NCBI GenBank assembly: GCA_002256345.1
Contig: NKIY01000003.1
Coordinates: forward strand, 806,001-870,000
Length of the DNA: 64,000 nt
From: Bradyrhizobiaceae bacterium PARB1
Lineage (GTDB): Bacteria; Pseudomonadota; Alphaproteobacteria; Rhizobiales; Xanthobacteraceae
Direction of reading: 5' to 3'
Below are positions 56,186 to 64,000 of this stretch, piece by piece (the stretch's first letter is position 1; each line of letters opens with the position of its first letter). A program made the translations under genes and the position numbers. Below the pieces are notes generated by a model. That model worked only from the letters and a program-made list of their open reading frames with translations. It was not told where the DNA came from and did not search any database.

Positions 56186-57823
56186 ATGAACTTCCAGCCA
56201 CGCGGCATCAGCGACCAGATCATCCGGGGCCCCGGCTCCTATGCGAGCGAGGTCGAGGCGGCGGCTGCGCTGCTCAAGACCCAGCCGACCTGGAACGGCG
56301 TCGGCGCCGAAGCCGTCGCCCGCATGCGCCTGCAGAACCGCTTCAAGACCGGCCTCGACATCGCGCGCTTCACGGCTGCGCAGATGCGGGCCGACATGGC
56401 CCGCTATGACAACGATGCGACCAAATACACCCAGTCGCTCGGCTGCTGGCATGGCTTCATCGCGCAGCAGAAGCTGATCTCGGTCAAGAAGCATTTTGGC
56501 ACCACCGACCGCACCTATCTCTATCTCTCGGGCTGGATGATCGCCGCGCTGCGTTCGGAATTCGGCCCGCTGCCGGATCAGTCGATGCACGAGAAGACCT
56601 CGGTGCCGGCACTGATCGAAGAACTCTACACTTTCCTGCGTCAGGCTGACTCCCGCGAACTCAGCAACACGTTCCGTGCGCTCGATGCTGCCCGTAAGGC
56701 CGGCGACAAGGCCAAGGAAGAAGAGCTGATCGCTTCGATCGATAACTTCCAGACTCACGTCGTCCCCGTCATCGCAGATATCGATGCGGGCTTCGGCAAT
56801 GCCGAAGCGACCTATCTGCTCGCCAAGAAGATGATCGAAGCCGGTGCTTGCGCGCTGCAGATCGAGAACCAGGTCTCGGACGAGAAGCAGTGCGGCCATC
56901 AGGACGGCAAGGTCACGGTGCCGCACGAGGTCTTCCTGGCGAAGATCCGCGCCTGCCGTCACGCCTTCCTCGAACTCGGCGTGGAAGACGGCGTCGTCGT
57001 CACTCGCACCGACTCGCTCGGCGCAGGCCTGACCCAGCAGATCGCCGTCAGCCATAAGCCGGGCGATCTCGGCGACCAGTACAACAGCTTCCTGGATTGC
57101 GAGGAAGTCGATGCATCGAACATCGGCAATGGCGATGTCGTCATCACCCGCAATGGCAAACTAATGCGTCCGAAGCGTCTGCCGAGCAATCTCTACCAGT
57201 TCCGTCCCGGCACCGGTGAAGATCGCGTCGTGCTCGACTGCATCACCTCGCTGCAGAACGGCTCGGACCTTTTGTGGATCGAGACCGAGAAGCCGAATGT
57301 CGAACAGATCGCCAAGATGGTCGATCGCATCCGCGAAGTCGTGCCGAATGCGAAGCTGGCCTACAACAACTCGCCGTCCTTCAACTGGACGCTGAACTTC
57401 CGCTGGCAGGTGTTCGACGAGATGAAGGCCGCGGGCAAGGATGTCAGCAAGTATAACCGCGCCGAGCTGATGAAGGCGGAATATGACGATACGGAACTGG
57501 CGAAGCAGGCCGATGAGCTGATCCGCACCTTCCAGGCGGACTCGGCCAAGCGCGCCGGCATCTTCCATCACCTGATCACGCTGCCGACCTATCACACGGC
57601 CGCTCTGTCCACCGACAATCTCGCCAAGGAATATTTCGGCGAGCAGGGCATGCTCGGTTACGTGAAGGGCGTCCAGCGCCAGGAAATCCGTCAGGGCATC
57701 GCCTGCGTCAAGCACCAGAACATGGCCGGCTCCGACATCGGCGACGAGCACAAGGAATACTTCGCCGGCGCCGCGGCGCTGAAGGCCGGCGGCGAACACA
57801 ACACGATGAACCAGTTCGGCTGA
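56186..57823 (+). CDS. aceA: Isocitrate lyase (long form)
   Basis: A 545-aa enzyme that splits isocitrate to glyoxylate and succinate, the first step of the glyoxylate shunt. The active-site loop is DEKQCGHQDGK (Cys near 236), with VIADIDAGFGNAEATYLLAK for Mg binding and YNNSPSFNW for substrate binding. It is longer than the E. coli type (434 aa) and resembles Pseudomonas-type AceA of about 530 aa. AGGGAA precedes the ATG. The divergent ScfR/RamB-like gene probably controls it in response to acetate or fatty acids. Confidence 0.95.
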   Translation: MNFQPRGISDQIIRGPGSYASEVEAAAALLKTQPTWNGVGAEAVARMRLQNRFKTGLDIARFTAAQMRADMARYDNDATKYTQSLGCWHGFIAQQKLISVKKHFGTTDRTYLYLSGWMIAALRSEFGPLPDQSMHEKTSVPALIEELYTFLRQADSRELSNTFRALDAARKAGDKAKEEELIASIDNFQTHVVPVIADIDAGFGNAEATYLLAKKMIEAGACALQIENQVSDEKQCGHQDGKVTVPHEVFLAKIRACRHAFLELGVEDGVVVTRTDSLGAGLTQQIAVSHKPGDLGDQYNSFLDCEEVDASNIGNGDVVITRNGKLMRPKRLPSNLYQFRPGTGEDRVVLDCITSLQNGSDLLWIETEKPNVEQIAKMVDRIREVVPNAKLAYNNSPSFNWTLNFRWQVFDEMKAAGKDVSKYNRAELMKAEYDDTELAKQADELIRTFQADSAKRAGIFHHLITLPTYHTAALSTDNLAKEYFGEQGMLGYVKGVQRQEIRQGIACVKHQNMAGSDIGDEHKEYFAGAAALKAGGEHNTMNQFG

Positions 57824-57850
57824 TGAACCAGTTGGGCTAAGGTCAAACGC

Positions 57851-57891
57851 GATGCCCCGAAGTCCTTCCGGACTCCGGGGCATCATTTTTG
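57851..57891 (+). terminator. Intrinsic terminator after aceA
   Basis: GATGCCCCGAAGTCC pairs with GGACTCCGGGGCATC, one mismatch, around a TTCC loop, followed by ATTTTT. Confidence 0.92.
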
Positions 57892-57940
57892 GATTGGCAC
57901 GCCGCTCCCGCGTGGGGGCGTTATGCAACTTCATCGAAAG

Positions 57941-57966
57941 TCCAGGGGCGCGTGCGCCCCTGGACC
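57941..57966 (-). terminator. Hairpin after the RTX gene, probable terminator
   Basis: GTCCAGGGGCGC (57941-57952) and GCGCCCCTGGAC (57955-57966) are perfect partners. On the reverse strand it follows the RTX stop by about 20 bp and is trailed by TTTCGATG, so it may terminate that transcript. Confidence 0.6.
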
Positions 57967-57985
57967 GCGGTTGGGATCCGGTTAC

Positions 57986-60900
57986 TTACACGAACCGGAA
58001 GTCGTCGGCCGTCAACGACGCGAGGTTGGTGTTCGCGAGCGTGATCGTGTTGTGCTCGTCCAACGTCACCACGACGCCGCTGCCGACTTGAGCGGTGTGA
58101 GACATCACATCCGTGTAGTTGGCGAACAGGTCGGTCGAGAACTGGATCATGTCCTTCGACGAACCGCTTGCGGTGAAGTCGGTGATCGTGTCCTTGCCAA
58201 AGCCCGCGGTGAACACGAACACGTCAGAACCCGAACCGCCGGTGAGGATGTCATTTCCGGCTCCGCCATCGATGATGTCGTTGCCCGAACCACCATTGAT
58301 CTTGTCGTTGCCGGCGCCGCCCCGGACGATGTCGTCACCCGAACCGGCATCGATGGTGTCATTCCCCTCGCCGCCTTCGATCAGGTCGTCGCCGGAACCA
58401 CCCTTGAGCGTGTCGTTGCCGGCACCGCCGTAGATGAGGTCATCGCCGGAACCGCCGTCGATCATGTCGTTACCTTCACCGCCGCTCAGGTGGTCGTCTC
58501 CTGCGCCGCCGTAGATGGTGTCGTTGCCGGCACCGCCATCGAAGGTGTCGTCGCCGTCGCCGCCGATGATCGTGTCATTGCCGGCACCGAACAGGAACGC
58601 TTCGATGTTGGTGAAGTGATCGGTGCCGATACCGGCGCCGCTCGCGGTGCCCGCCGCCATGTTGAGCGACACGGCTCCGGTCGCGTCGGACAGATCGAGA
58701 GTGTCGTAGCCCGCACCGCCATCGATGATGTCGTTGCCAGCGCCGCCACGCAGGATGTCGTCGCCATCGCCGCCGTTGAGGATGTCATCCCCAGCGCCGC
58801 CGATGAGGATGTCGTTGCCGGCACCGCCGTAGATGGTGTCTTTGCCGGCACCACCAATCAGCGTGTTGTCGCCGTCCGTGCCGATCAGCAGATCGTCATA
58901 GCCGGTCCCAATCGCGTTCTCGATGTTGGTCAGATGACCTGCAAGATGGTCGCCGTAATAGGCCAGGCCGGACTTGAGGTCGACCGTGACCCTGCCCCCG
59001 ATCCGGCTGTAGTCGATCGTGTCGATGCCGTCACCGCCATCGTAGCGATCGAGGCCGCCGGTGCCGATGAACGTATCGTTTCCGACACCGCCGAACACCA
59101 GATCGTTGCCGTCCGTACCGGTGATCGTGTCGTTGCCGTCGGTACCGACGACAAGCGACCAGATTCCATCGGCAAACTGCAGCCGCTCGACGTTAAGGAC
59201 CGAGTCGACGCCATCCGGCGCACCGGCGCGCGTATCGCCGATCTTGAGAGAGCCGTTGGCTTCGAGCGAGAGGCCGTAGTCGGCGAGCGTTCCCTCATAG
59301 ACCGCCGTGTCGATGCCGTTGCCGCCATCGATGACGTCATTGCCGGCGCTACCGACGAGTTGATCGTCGCCTTCGCCGCCAAGGAGCACGTCATTGCCTT
59401 CGCCGCCGAGGAGGACATCGTTGCCCTCGCCGCCGTCGAGATTGTCATCGCCGTCGCCGCCATCGAGCGTGTCGTCGCCATCGCCGCCCAAGAGGACGTC
59501 GTTGCCTGCACCGCCCTCAAGATAGTCGTCGCCGTCGCCGCCGTCGAGGAGGTCGTTGCCCGCGCCACCGAGCAGCGTGTCGTCGCCGTCGCCGCCATAG
59601 AGCTTGTCGTCGCCATCGCCGCCATCGAGCGTATCGTCGCCGTCAAGACCCGAAAGCGTGTCGTTGCCAGCCCCACCGATAAGCACGTTGTCGCCGTCGG
59701 TGCCGGTCAGCACCACTCCGGGCGTACCCAGCACCGTGTCCTCACGATAGTTGAGGTTCTGAATGCGGGTGTCGTTGGCGCGATCGGTGTCGAGGACATC
59801 GTACGGACTATCGGAGTAGAATGCCGCCAGATATTCAGCGAAGGCATCCTGCTCGGTTCCTTCCGCCGCGAAATTGGCGACCTGGCCGTCATCCGGTACG
59901 AGGTCCGGCGTGAGGTTCACCACATTCGCGAAGGCCGGATTCGCAGCAATGAAGCTGGCGAACGGATAGCCGTCGCCGCCGGTCAGCAGGAAGCTGAGCG
60001 TCACGACGCGGATCGCCATGGCGGGATCGATGACGAGTTCACCGTTCTGAACCAGCGTCATGTACGGATGGCCGTTGTCGTCGATCAACGCAGCCGACTG
60101 GACGCGGTTGCCTGCCGGATAGTCGATGTCGAACGAGAAGGCGATGCCGCCGATCTGCGCAAACTGGCCGGGCGTCCCCGTTGCCGTGGTCGCGGCTACG
60201 GCGTGTTCCAGCACGGTGAGCATCTGCGCCGCCGTCACCGTCACCAGTGAGAGCGCGTTATTGAAGCGCAGCGCGTTGGCAATATCGAGCTGGGAGATAT
60301 CGCCCTGCTCCTTGCCCACGCTCGGATTCGCCGACGGCGAATTTTCCTGGGCTTCACCACCCGCCGCGGACACGGTGCCGATGGAGTCGCGGAGACCGCC
60401 GCCGTTCTTGATCGAGACGAGCACCGTTCCGTCCACCCGCTGGGCGTACCAGAGATTGGCATCCGCCGTCAGGTCGCCGAGATTGGTTTCCTCGGTGCGG
60501 ACCTCACCGCGGCGACCTTCGAGATAGACGTTGGTGCTGCCGAACAGGTTGCCGTCCTGTGCGTTGATCACGCCGCCGACCGCCTGAGCGATATCGTTGA
60601 CGAGATCGCCCTTGCTGCCTTGAGCGAACGGGTTGGCATCGTCGGCATCGATGACACCATCGCCATCCACGTCGATGACGTTCTTGTAGAGATCAGCGAC
60701 CGCTTCGTCGGTGGTCGCGAAAGCACCGCTCACGTTCGGATCGACGCTGCCCGCGATGACATGGCCTTCGGCATCGAAGTCGACGACCAGTCGGCCGACA
60801 TACGAGTACTCGCCGTCGGTATTGACGATCAGGGTCGTGTTGCCGTCGGCATCGTTGGTGACGATCGGATAGGTGCCAGCCGCGGTATCGCCGGGACGCA

Positions 60901-63900
60901 GCGTGTCCTGCGCATCGGCCAGCAGCGTGTTCGATCCGCCCGAGATGATGATATCGACGCCGTGCAGCAGCGGAGCGAGCGCTTGTTCGTACTCGATCTG
61001 CTGGAGGTGGCTCAACAGAATGATCTTGTTGATCCCCTGCGCGATCAGGGCGTCGATGGTCGGCTGCAGGATCGCTGCGAGCGCGGCCATGTCGTTGATA
61101 TCGTCACCAATCACTTCGACACCACCGGTCGAGGAGATGCTCTTGACGATCTGGGTGGTCGCACCGACCACGCCGATCTTCTCGCCGCCTTCCTCGATGA
61201 TCGTGGCGGGCGCGATCTTCTTGCCGATACCTGCGGCCGGCGGGAAGCCGGTGTAGTCGCCGGCATTCCGGATCGCGTTGGTATAAAGCCCTGCGAGGTT
61301 CGGATCGCCGGAGAAGTCGAGATTGGCAGCGAGATAAGGGAATTGCGCACCCGGGAAGCCAGCCGTCTGCCGCATGATCGCTGCGAGCGGATTGGTGCCG
61401 GCATCGAACTCATGATTACCGAGCGCCGATGCCTGAATGCCGATGATGTTCAGCATCGAGATGTCGGCGGTGCCGAAGCCGGGCGAGATATTCAAGGTGC
61501 CGGCGGCGAGACCGTAATAAGTTTCGAGCGCGGTTTCATAGACTTCCTTCAGCGACGCGTCGCTGCCGGCGTTGAAGAACGGGCTCGAAATGAAGTTGTC
61601 GCCCGACGACAGCGTGATCGAGTTTGCGTAGGTTTCTTCGAGATAGTCGACGATGGCAGCAAAGTTGCCAGCACGATCCACCGCGTTCAAACCGCCTTCG
61701 AAATCCGATGCATGGAGAATCTGGAGTGTGTAAGCCACAGGAACCTGTTTCTGAGTGAGGTCTAGTCCCACGATCACCGGATCATGGTCGGAGACGCGGA
61801 TAGTGGCGCCGGCCTGGAAAATCGCCGGGTCGCGAGAGAAGTCGGTGTTGTAGTCAAGCGCGGCGGCCTCATCGGCGTTGATGTGCCAAGTGGAGATGCC
61901 GGTGACCTGCGACGCCAGGCTGTCGTTGGCGAAAGCGTAGTCGAGGGTGCCCGTCTGCCCGTCGAAGAGATACGAATAAGCGCCTTCTTCGCGGCCGTGC
62001 AGGTTCTCAAAGCCAGCGCCTTCGATGATCGCAACCGCGTCTTCCTTGGCGTAGCTGTTGAAGTCGCCGAGCATCAGCACATCTTTGTCGCCAGAGCCGG
62101 TCGGATTGCTGGCCGCCCAAGCGGTCAATGCGGTTGCAGCGAGCTCGCGCTGGTTCTGCCAGCTGCCCTGGCCGTCGCCCTGATCGGCGTCGAGGCCCGA
62201 GCCGATACCGCCCTTCGACTTCAGATGATTGGCGATGGCCGTGAAGGTCTCGCCGCTGGCGATCTCCTCGAACGTGACCGCAACTGCGTTTCGGCTGGTG
62301 TTGGCGCCGTCGAAGATATGGCCGACCGTGCTCTGGTCAAGCAGATGGCCGAGGCCGAGGCCAGGCAACGCTGCATCGTTGAGGATCGCGACCGTGGTAC
62401 CGTCAGCGATCTTCACGTCGTGGGCGTTGTAGATGAAGCCGACCGAGATGGCGTCGCCGCCGACGAACTGCTGACCGGGATTGACCCAAGCATAGGTGCC
62501 TGCACCGGCCTTGGCATTGAGCTGCGCGACCAGATATTCGATCGCATTGCCCGACGATCCCGGAAGGAAATTGTTTTCCAGTTCGGTCAGCGCCAGCACA
62601 TCCACATCCATCGCAAGGATGGTGTTGACCAGCTTGTCAGTCTGACGAGCGAACTCGACTGAGTTGTTGGCACCGCGCGGCTGCAGGCCGATGGCGGTCA
62701 TTGCGCCGTTATCCAGCGTCTTGAAGAAATTCAGAACGTTGAAGCTTGCGACCTGCAAGGTGCCGCCGACATCCGCCGGAGCATCGGTGCGCGGCGTTGC
62801 GCTGTCCTCGAACGCGTTGGCGCCATCCTCGACGGAGCGGATACGCCAGGTCGCGCCTGAAGCGGCATTACCGGCCCATTGATAGTCCAGAATGCCGGTC
62901 AGCCCGGTGATCGTATCGCCCATGCGCGGTGCAGTCACCGTGTTATAGGTCGGACCGAAGCCATCGAGATTGCTGATCGACCCATTCTGGATATTGAGGC
63001 CGTCGTCATAGGTGATGGTGCGGGCGCCGATTTCGGCGAGATAGGCCTGGTAGGCCGCAGAGTCCGGCGCGTGTTCCTGCGTAAATTGCTCGGGGCGATC
63101 GCCAGCGACCAGCTTGATCTCGTTGAAACGACCGAGATTGTATTGCTCGGTGATGGTGAGCGTATCGGTTAGCTTGACCAGCATACCCTCATAGGCTTCC
63201 AGGTTGGGCTGGTAGTCGCCGTCCTGGCTCAATGTCGTGCCGAGTCCAGCGAGGCTGATTTCGACTGCCATGCTGTTGACATCGGTAACCGCACCAGCTT
63301 CCACAACCGAGACATTGCTTGCAACCAGTTCGGTAAGACCGAAATACTCGTTGACCGTTCCTGTGACGCGAACACGATCGCCTACCGATACGTTGATGCT
63401 GCCGCCGAGCACGAAGATCGCTTCCGAGGTTAGCGGGTTGCCGTCGGAATCCGTGATTTCCTCCTGCAGATAAAAGCCGTTCAGATTGCGGCTGTTGTCG
63501 CCATCGCCGTTCTGGAAATCGCCGACCACGATCGCTTCGACGGTCACGGTCCGACCAACCATCGGGCTCGCTGCGCCTTCGCCCTGGATCGCGCTGATCT
63601 TGGTGATCGACAAATCGTCATTGACGATGGTGCCGGTGGCCTGCGCAGTGCTGATCGAGGTTCCGACAGAGTCAGAGTTGGAGACGTTCTGCAGCGTGAG
63701 CGTGAAATTCTCGTTCGCCTCTTCGACAGTGTCGCCGGCGACGGCAATTGTTACGACCGCCGAGTTCTGGCCGGCCGGGATGACGCCGCTGAAAGTTGTC
63801 GGCATGCCGCCGACGAAATCCGCCGCATTCGCCTGCGTGGAGCCGACGGTGCCCGAGAATGTGACATCGCCATCGGTGCCGCCGCTACGCTCGACGGTGA

Positions 63901-64000
63901 ATTCATAGATGGTGGCGCCGCTATTGCCTTCGTCATGCGAGACAGAGACGCTGTCGGCGGCGAAGCCGACGGTCTGGCCGACGGTCGGCGTGCCGGCGGT
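57986..64000 (-). CDS. RTX protein with ExeM/NucH-type nuclease and 5'-nucleotidase domains (5' end outside window)
   Basis: More than 2,000 aa; the frame stays open to the window edge, so the N-terminus is missing. From N to C: Calx-beta-like repeats (about 63,620-64,000), an OB-fold (ISAIQGEGAASPMVG), an exonuclease/endonuclease/phosphatase domain (61,750-62,790: LQVASFNVLNFF, LTELENNF, LMLGDFNSYAKED, RVSDHDPVIVG), a UshA-like metallophosphatase and 5'-nucleotidase C domain (59,730-61,740: LHASDFEGGL, ALGNHEFDAG, KNGGGLRDS), then two blocks of GGxGxDxxx calcium repeats (59,330-59,690 and 58,200-58,880). The end (FVFTAGFGKDTITDFTASG onward) is a type I secretion signal. It should be exported to digest extracellular DNA and dephosphorylate nucleotides. 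Confidence 0.93.
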   Translation of the reverse strand, partial: TAGTPTVGQTVGFAADSVSVSHDEGNSGATIYEFTVERSGGTDGDVTFSGTVGSTQANAADFVGGMPTTFSGVIPAGQNSAVVTIAVAGDTVEEANENFTLTLQNVSNSDSVGTSISTAQATGTIVNDDLSITKISAIQGEGAASPMVGRTVTVEAIVVGDFQNGDGDNSRNLNGFYLQEEITDSDGNPLTSEAIFVLGGSINVSVGDRVRVTGTVNEYFGLTELVASNVSVVEAGAVTDVNSMAVEISLAGLGTTLSQDGDYQPNLEAYEGMLVKLTDTLTITEQYNLGRFNEIKLVAGDRPEQFTQEHAPDSAAYQAYLAEIGARTITYDDGLNIQNGSISNLDGFGPTYNTVTAPRMGDTITGLTGILDYQWAGNAASGATWRIRSVEDGANAFEDSATPRTDAPADVGGTLQVASFNVLNFFKTLDNGAMTAIGLQPRGANNSVEFARQTDKLVNTILAMDVDVLALTELENNFLPGSSGNAIEYLVAQLNAKAGAGTYAWVNPGQQFVGGDAISVGFIYNAHDVKIADGTTVAILNDAALPGLGLGHLLDQSTVGHIFDGANTSRNAVAVTFEEIASGETFTAIANHLKSKGGIGSGLDADQGDGQGSWQNQRELAATALTAWAASNPTGSGDKDVLMLGDFNSYAKEDAVAIIEGAGFENLHGREEGAYSYLFDGQTGTLDYAFANDSLASQVTGISTWHINADEAAALDYNTDFSRDPAIFQAGATIRVSDHDPVIVGLDLTQKQVPVAYTLQILHASDFEGGLNAVDRAGNFAAIVDYLEETYANSITLSSGDNFISSPFFNAGSDASLKEVYETALETYYGLAAGTLNISPGFGTADISMLNIIGIQASALGNHEFDAGTNPLAAIMRQTAGFPGAQFPYLAANLDFSGDPNLAGLYTNAIRNAGDYTGFPPAAGIGKKIAPATIIEEGGEKIGVVGATTQIVKSISSTGGVEVIGDDINDMAALAAILQPTIDALIAQGINKIILLSHLQQIEYEQALAPLLHGVDIIISGGSNTLLADAQDTLRPGDTAAGTYPIVTNDADGNTTLIVNTDGEYSYVGRLVVDFDAEGHVIAGSVDPNVSGAFATTDEAVADLYKNVIDVDGDGVIDADDANPFAQGSKGDLVNDIAQAVGGVINAQDGNLFGSTNVYLEGRRGEVRTEETNLGDLTADANLWYAQRVDGTVLVSIKNGGGLRDSIGTVSAAGGEAQENSPSANPSVGKEQGDISQLDIANALRFNNALSLVTVTAAQMLTVLEHAVAATTATGTPGQFAQIGGIAFSFDIDYPAGNRVQSAALIDDNGHPYMTLVQNGELVIDPAMAIRVVTLSFLLTGGDGYPFASFIAANPAFANVVNLTPDLVPDDGQVANFAAEGTEQDAFAEYLAAFYSDSPYDVLDTDRANDTRIQNLNYREDTVLGTPGVVLTGTDGDNVLIGGAGNDTLSGLDGDDTLDGGDGDDKLYGGDGDDTLLGGAGNDLLDGGDGDDYLEGGAGNDVLLGGDGDDTLDGGDGDDNLDGGEGNDVLLGGEGNDVLLGGEGDDQLVGSAGNDVIDGGNGIDTAVYEGTLADYGLSLEANGSLKIGDTRAGAPDGVDSVLNVERLQFADGIWSLVVGTDGNDTITGTDGNDLVFGGVGNDTFIGTGGLDRYDGGDGIDTIDYSRIGGRVTVDLKSGLAYYGDHLAGHLTNIENAIGTGYDDLLIGTDGDNTLIGGAGKDTIYGGAGNDILIGGAGDDILNGGDGDDILRGGAGNDIIDGGAGYDTLDLSDATGAVSLNMAAGTASGAGIGTDHFTNIEAFLFGAGNDTIIGGDGDDTFDGGAGNDTIYGGAGDDHLSGGEGNDMIDGGSGDDLIYGGAGNDTLKGGSGDDLIEGGEGNDTIDAGSGDDIVRGGAGNDKINGGSGNDIIDGGAGNDILTGGSGSDVFVFTAGFGKDTITDFTASGSSKDMIQFSTDLFANYTDVMSHTAQVGSGVVVTLDEHNTITLANTNLASLTADDFRFV

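Noticed and set aside
58200-59690. Short tandem repeats that could be mistaken for a CRISPR or satellite array
   Set aside because: The repeats have a 27-bp coding period encoding GGxGxDxxx calcium-binding motifs; there are no unique spacers.
57923-60250. A 775-aa open frame antisense to the RTX protein
   Set aside because: Its Val/Ala-rich repeats simply mirror the GGxGxD repeats of the sense gene.

Overview
The window is alphaproteobacterial chromosome, most likely Nitrobacteraceae (the Bradyrhizobium / Rhodopseudomonas / Afipia / Tardiphaga group). This rests on the high G+C, CpdR beside an N-formylglutamate amidohydrolase, a ROSE-like leader on an Hsp20 gene, an HWE-family histidine kinase, a RegB/ActS sensor, a long-form isocitrate lyase and many rhizobial-type palindromic intergenic repeats. 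The genus is inferred from recognised protein families, not from a search.

Bases 1 to about 12,545 look like the right part of an integrated mobile element. It abuts the 3' end of a tRNA-Val(GAC) gene and carries almost only unfamiliar genes. In order these are: an AlpA/excisionase-type HTH protein, three unknown proteins, a 90-aa protein, a large PrimPol-helicase replication protein followed by a 168-bp inverted-repeat structure (candidate origin), a collagen-like protein, a protein with a HEPN-type RNxxxH motif, an A+T-richer three-helix membrane protein, several small unknowns and a frameshifted secreted nuclease. Three element proteins share an unusual Asp-Phe-Asp acidic motif. No integrase, capsid or terminase gene lies in view, and the left end is outside the window.

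Bases 12,546 to 35,400 are core genome: tRNA-Val, cpdR, N-formylglutamate amidohydrolase, a Flp pilin, hisN, a LysR regulator divergent from two TSUP transporters whose 3' ends are nearly identical, a LysE exporter, two alpha/beta hydrolases, an Hsp20 with a probable RNA thermometer, gltB-gltD (glutamate synthase), a Pro/Ala-rich exported protein, an HWE sensor kinase, a class A penicillin-binding protein and a YgjP-type metallopeptidase.

Bases 35,700 to 48,400 hold intracellular PHB depolymerase, a two-gene ABC-2 exporter, a RegB/ActS redox kinase without its usual neighbouring regulator, a YjaB-like acetyltransferase, a LON-N/Clp-N fusion without ATPase, an MFS permease, a DUF938 methyltransferase, a persulfide dioxygenase-rhodanese fusion, an exported class II aldolase-like protein, a NiCoT nickel/cobalt permease and two small charged proteins.

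Bases 48,400 to 54,500 form a catabolic cluster (DHDPS-family enzyme, TRAP DctPMQ transporter, divergent GntR regulator with a palindromic operator, M20 amidohydrolase) for an unidentified substrate. A ScfR/RamB-like regulator then faces isocitrate lyase across a short region with a matching inverted repeat. The right end is an incomplete giant RTX protein joining an ExeM/NucH-type nuclease to a 5'-nucleotidase, apparently for scavenging phosphate from extracellular DNA.
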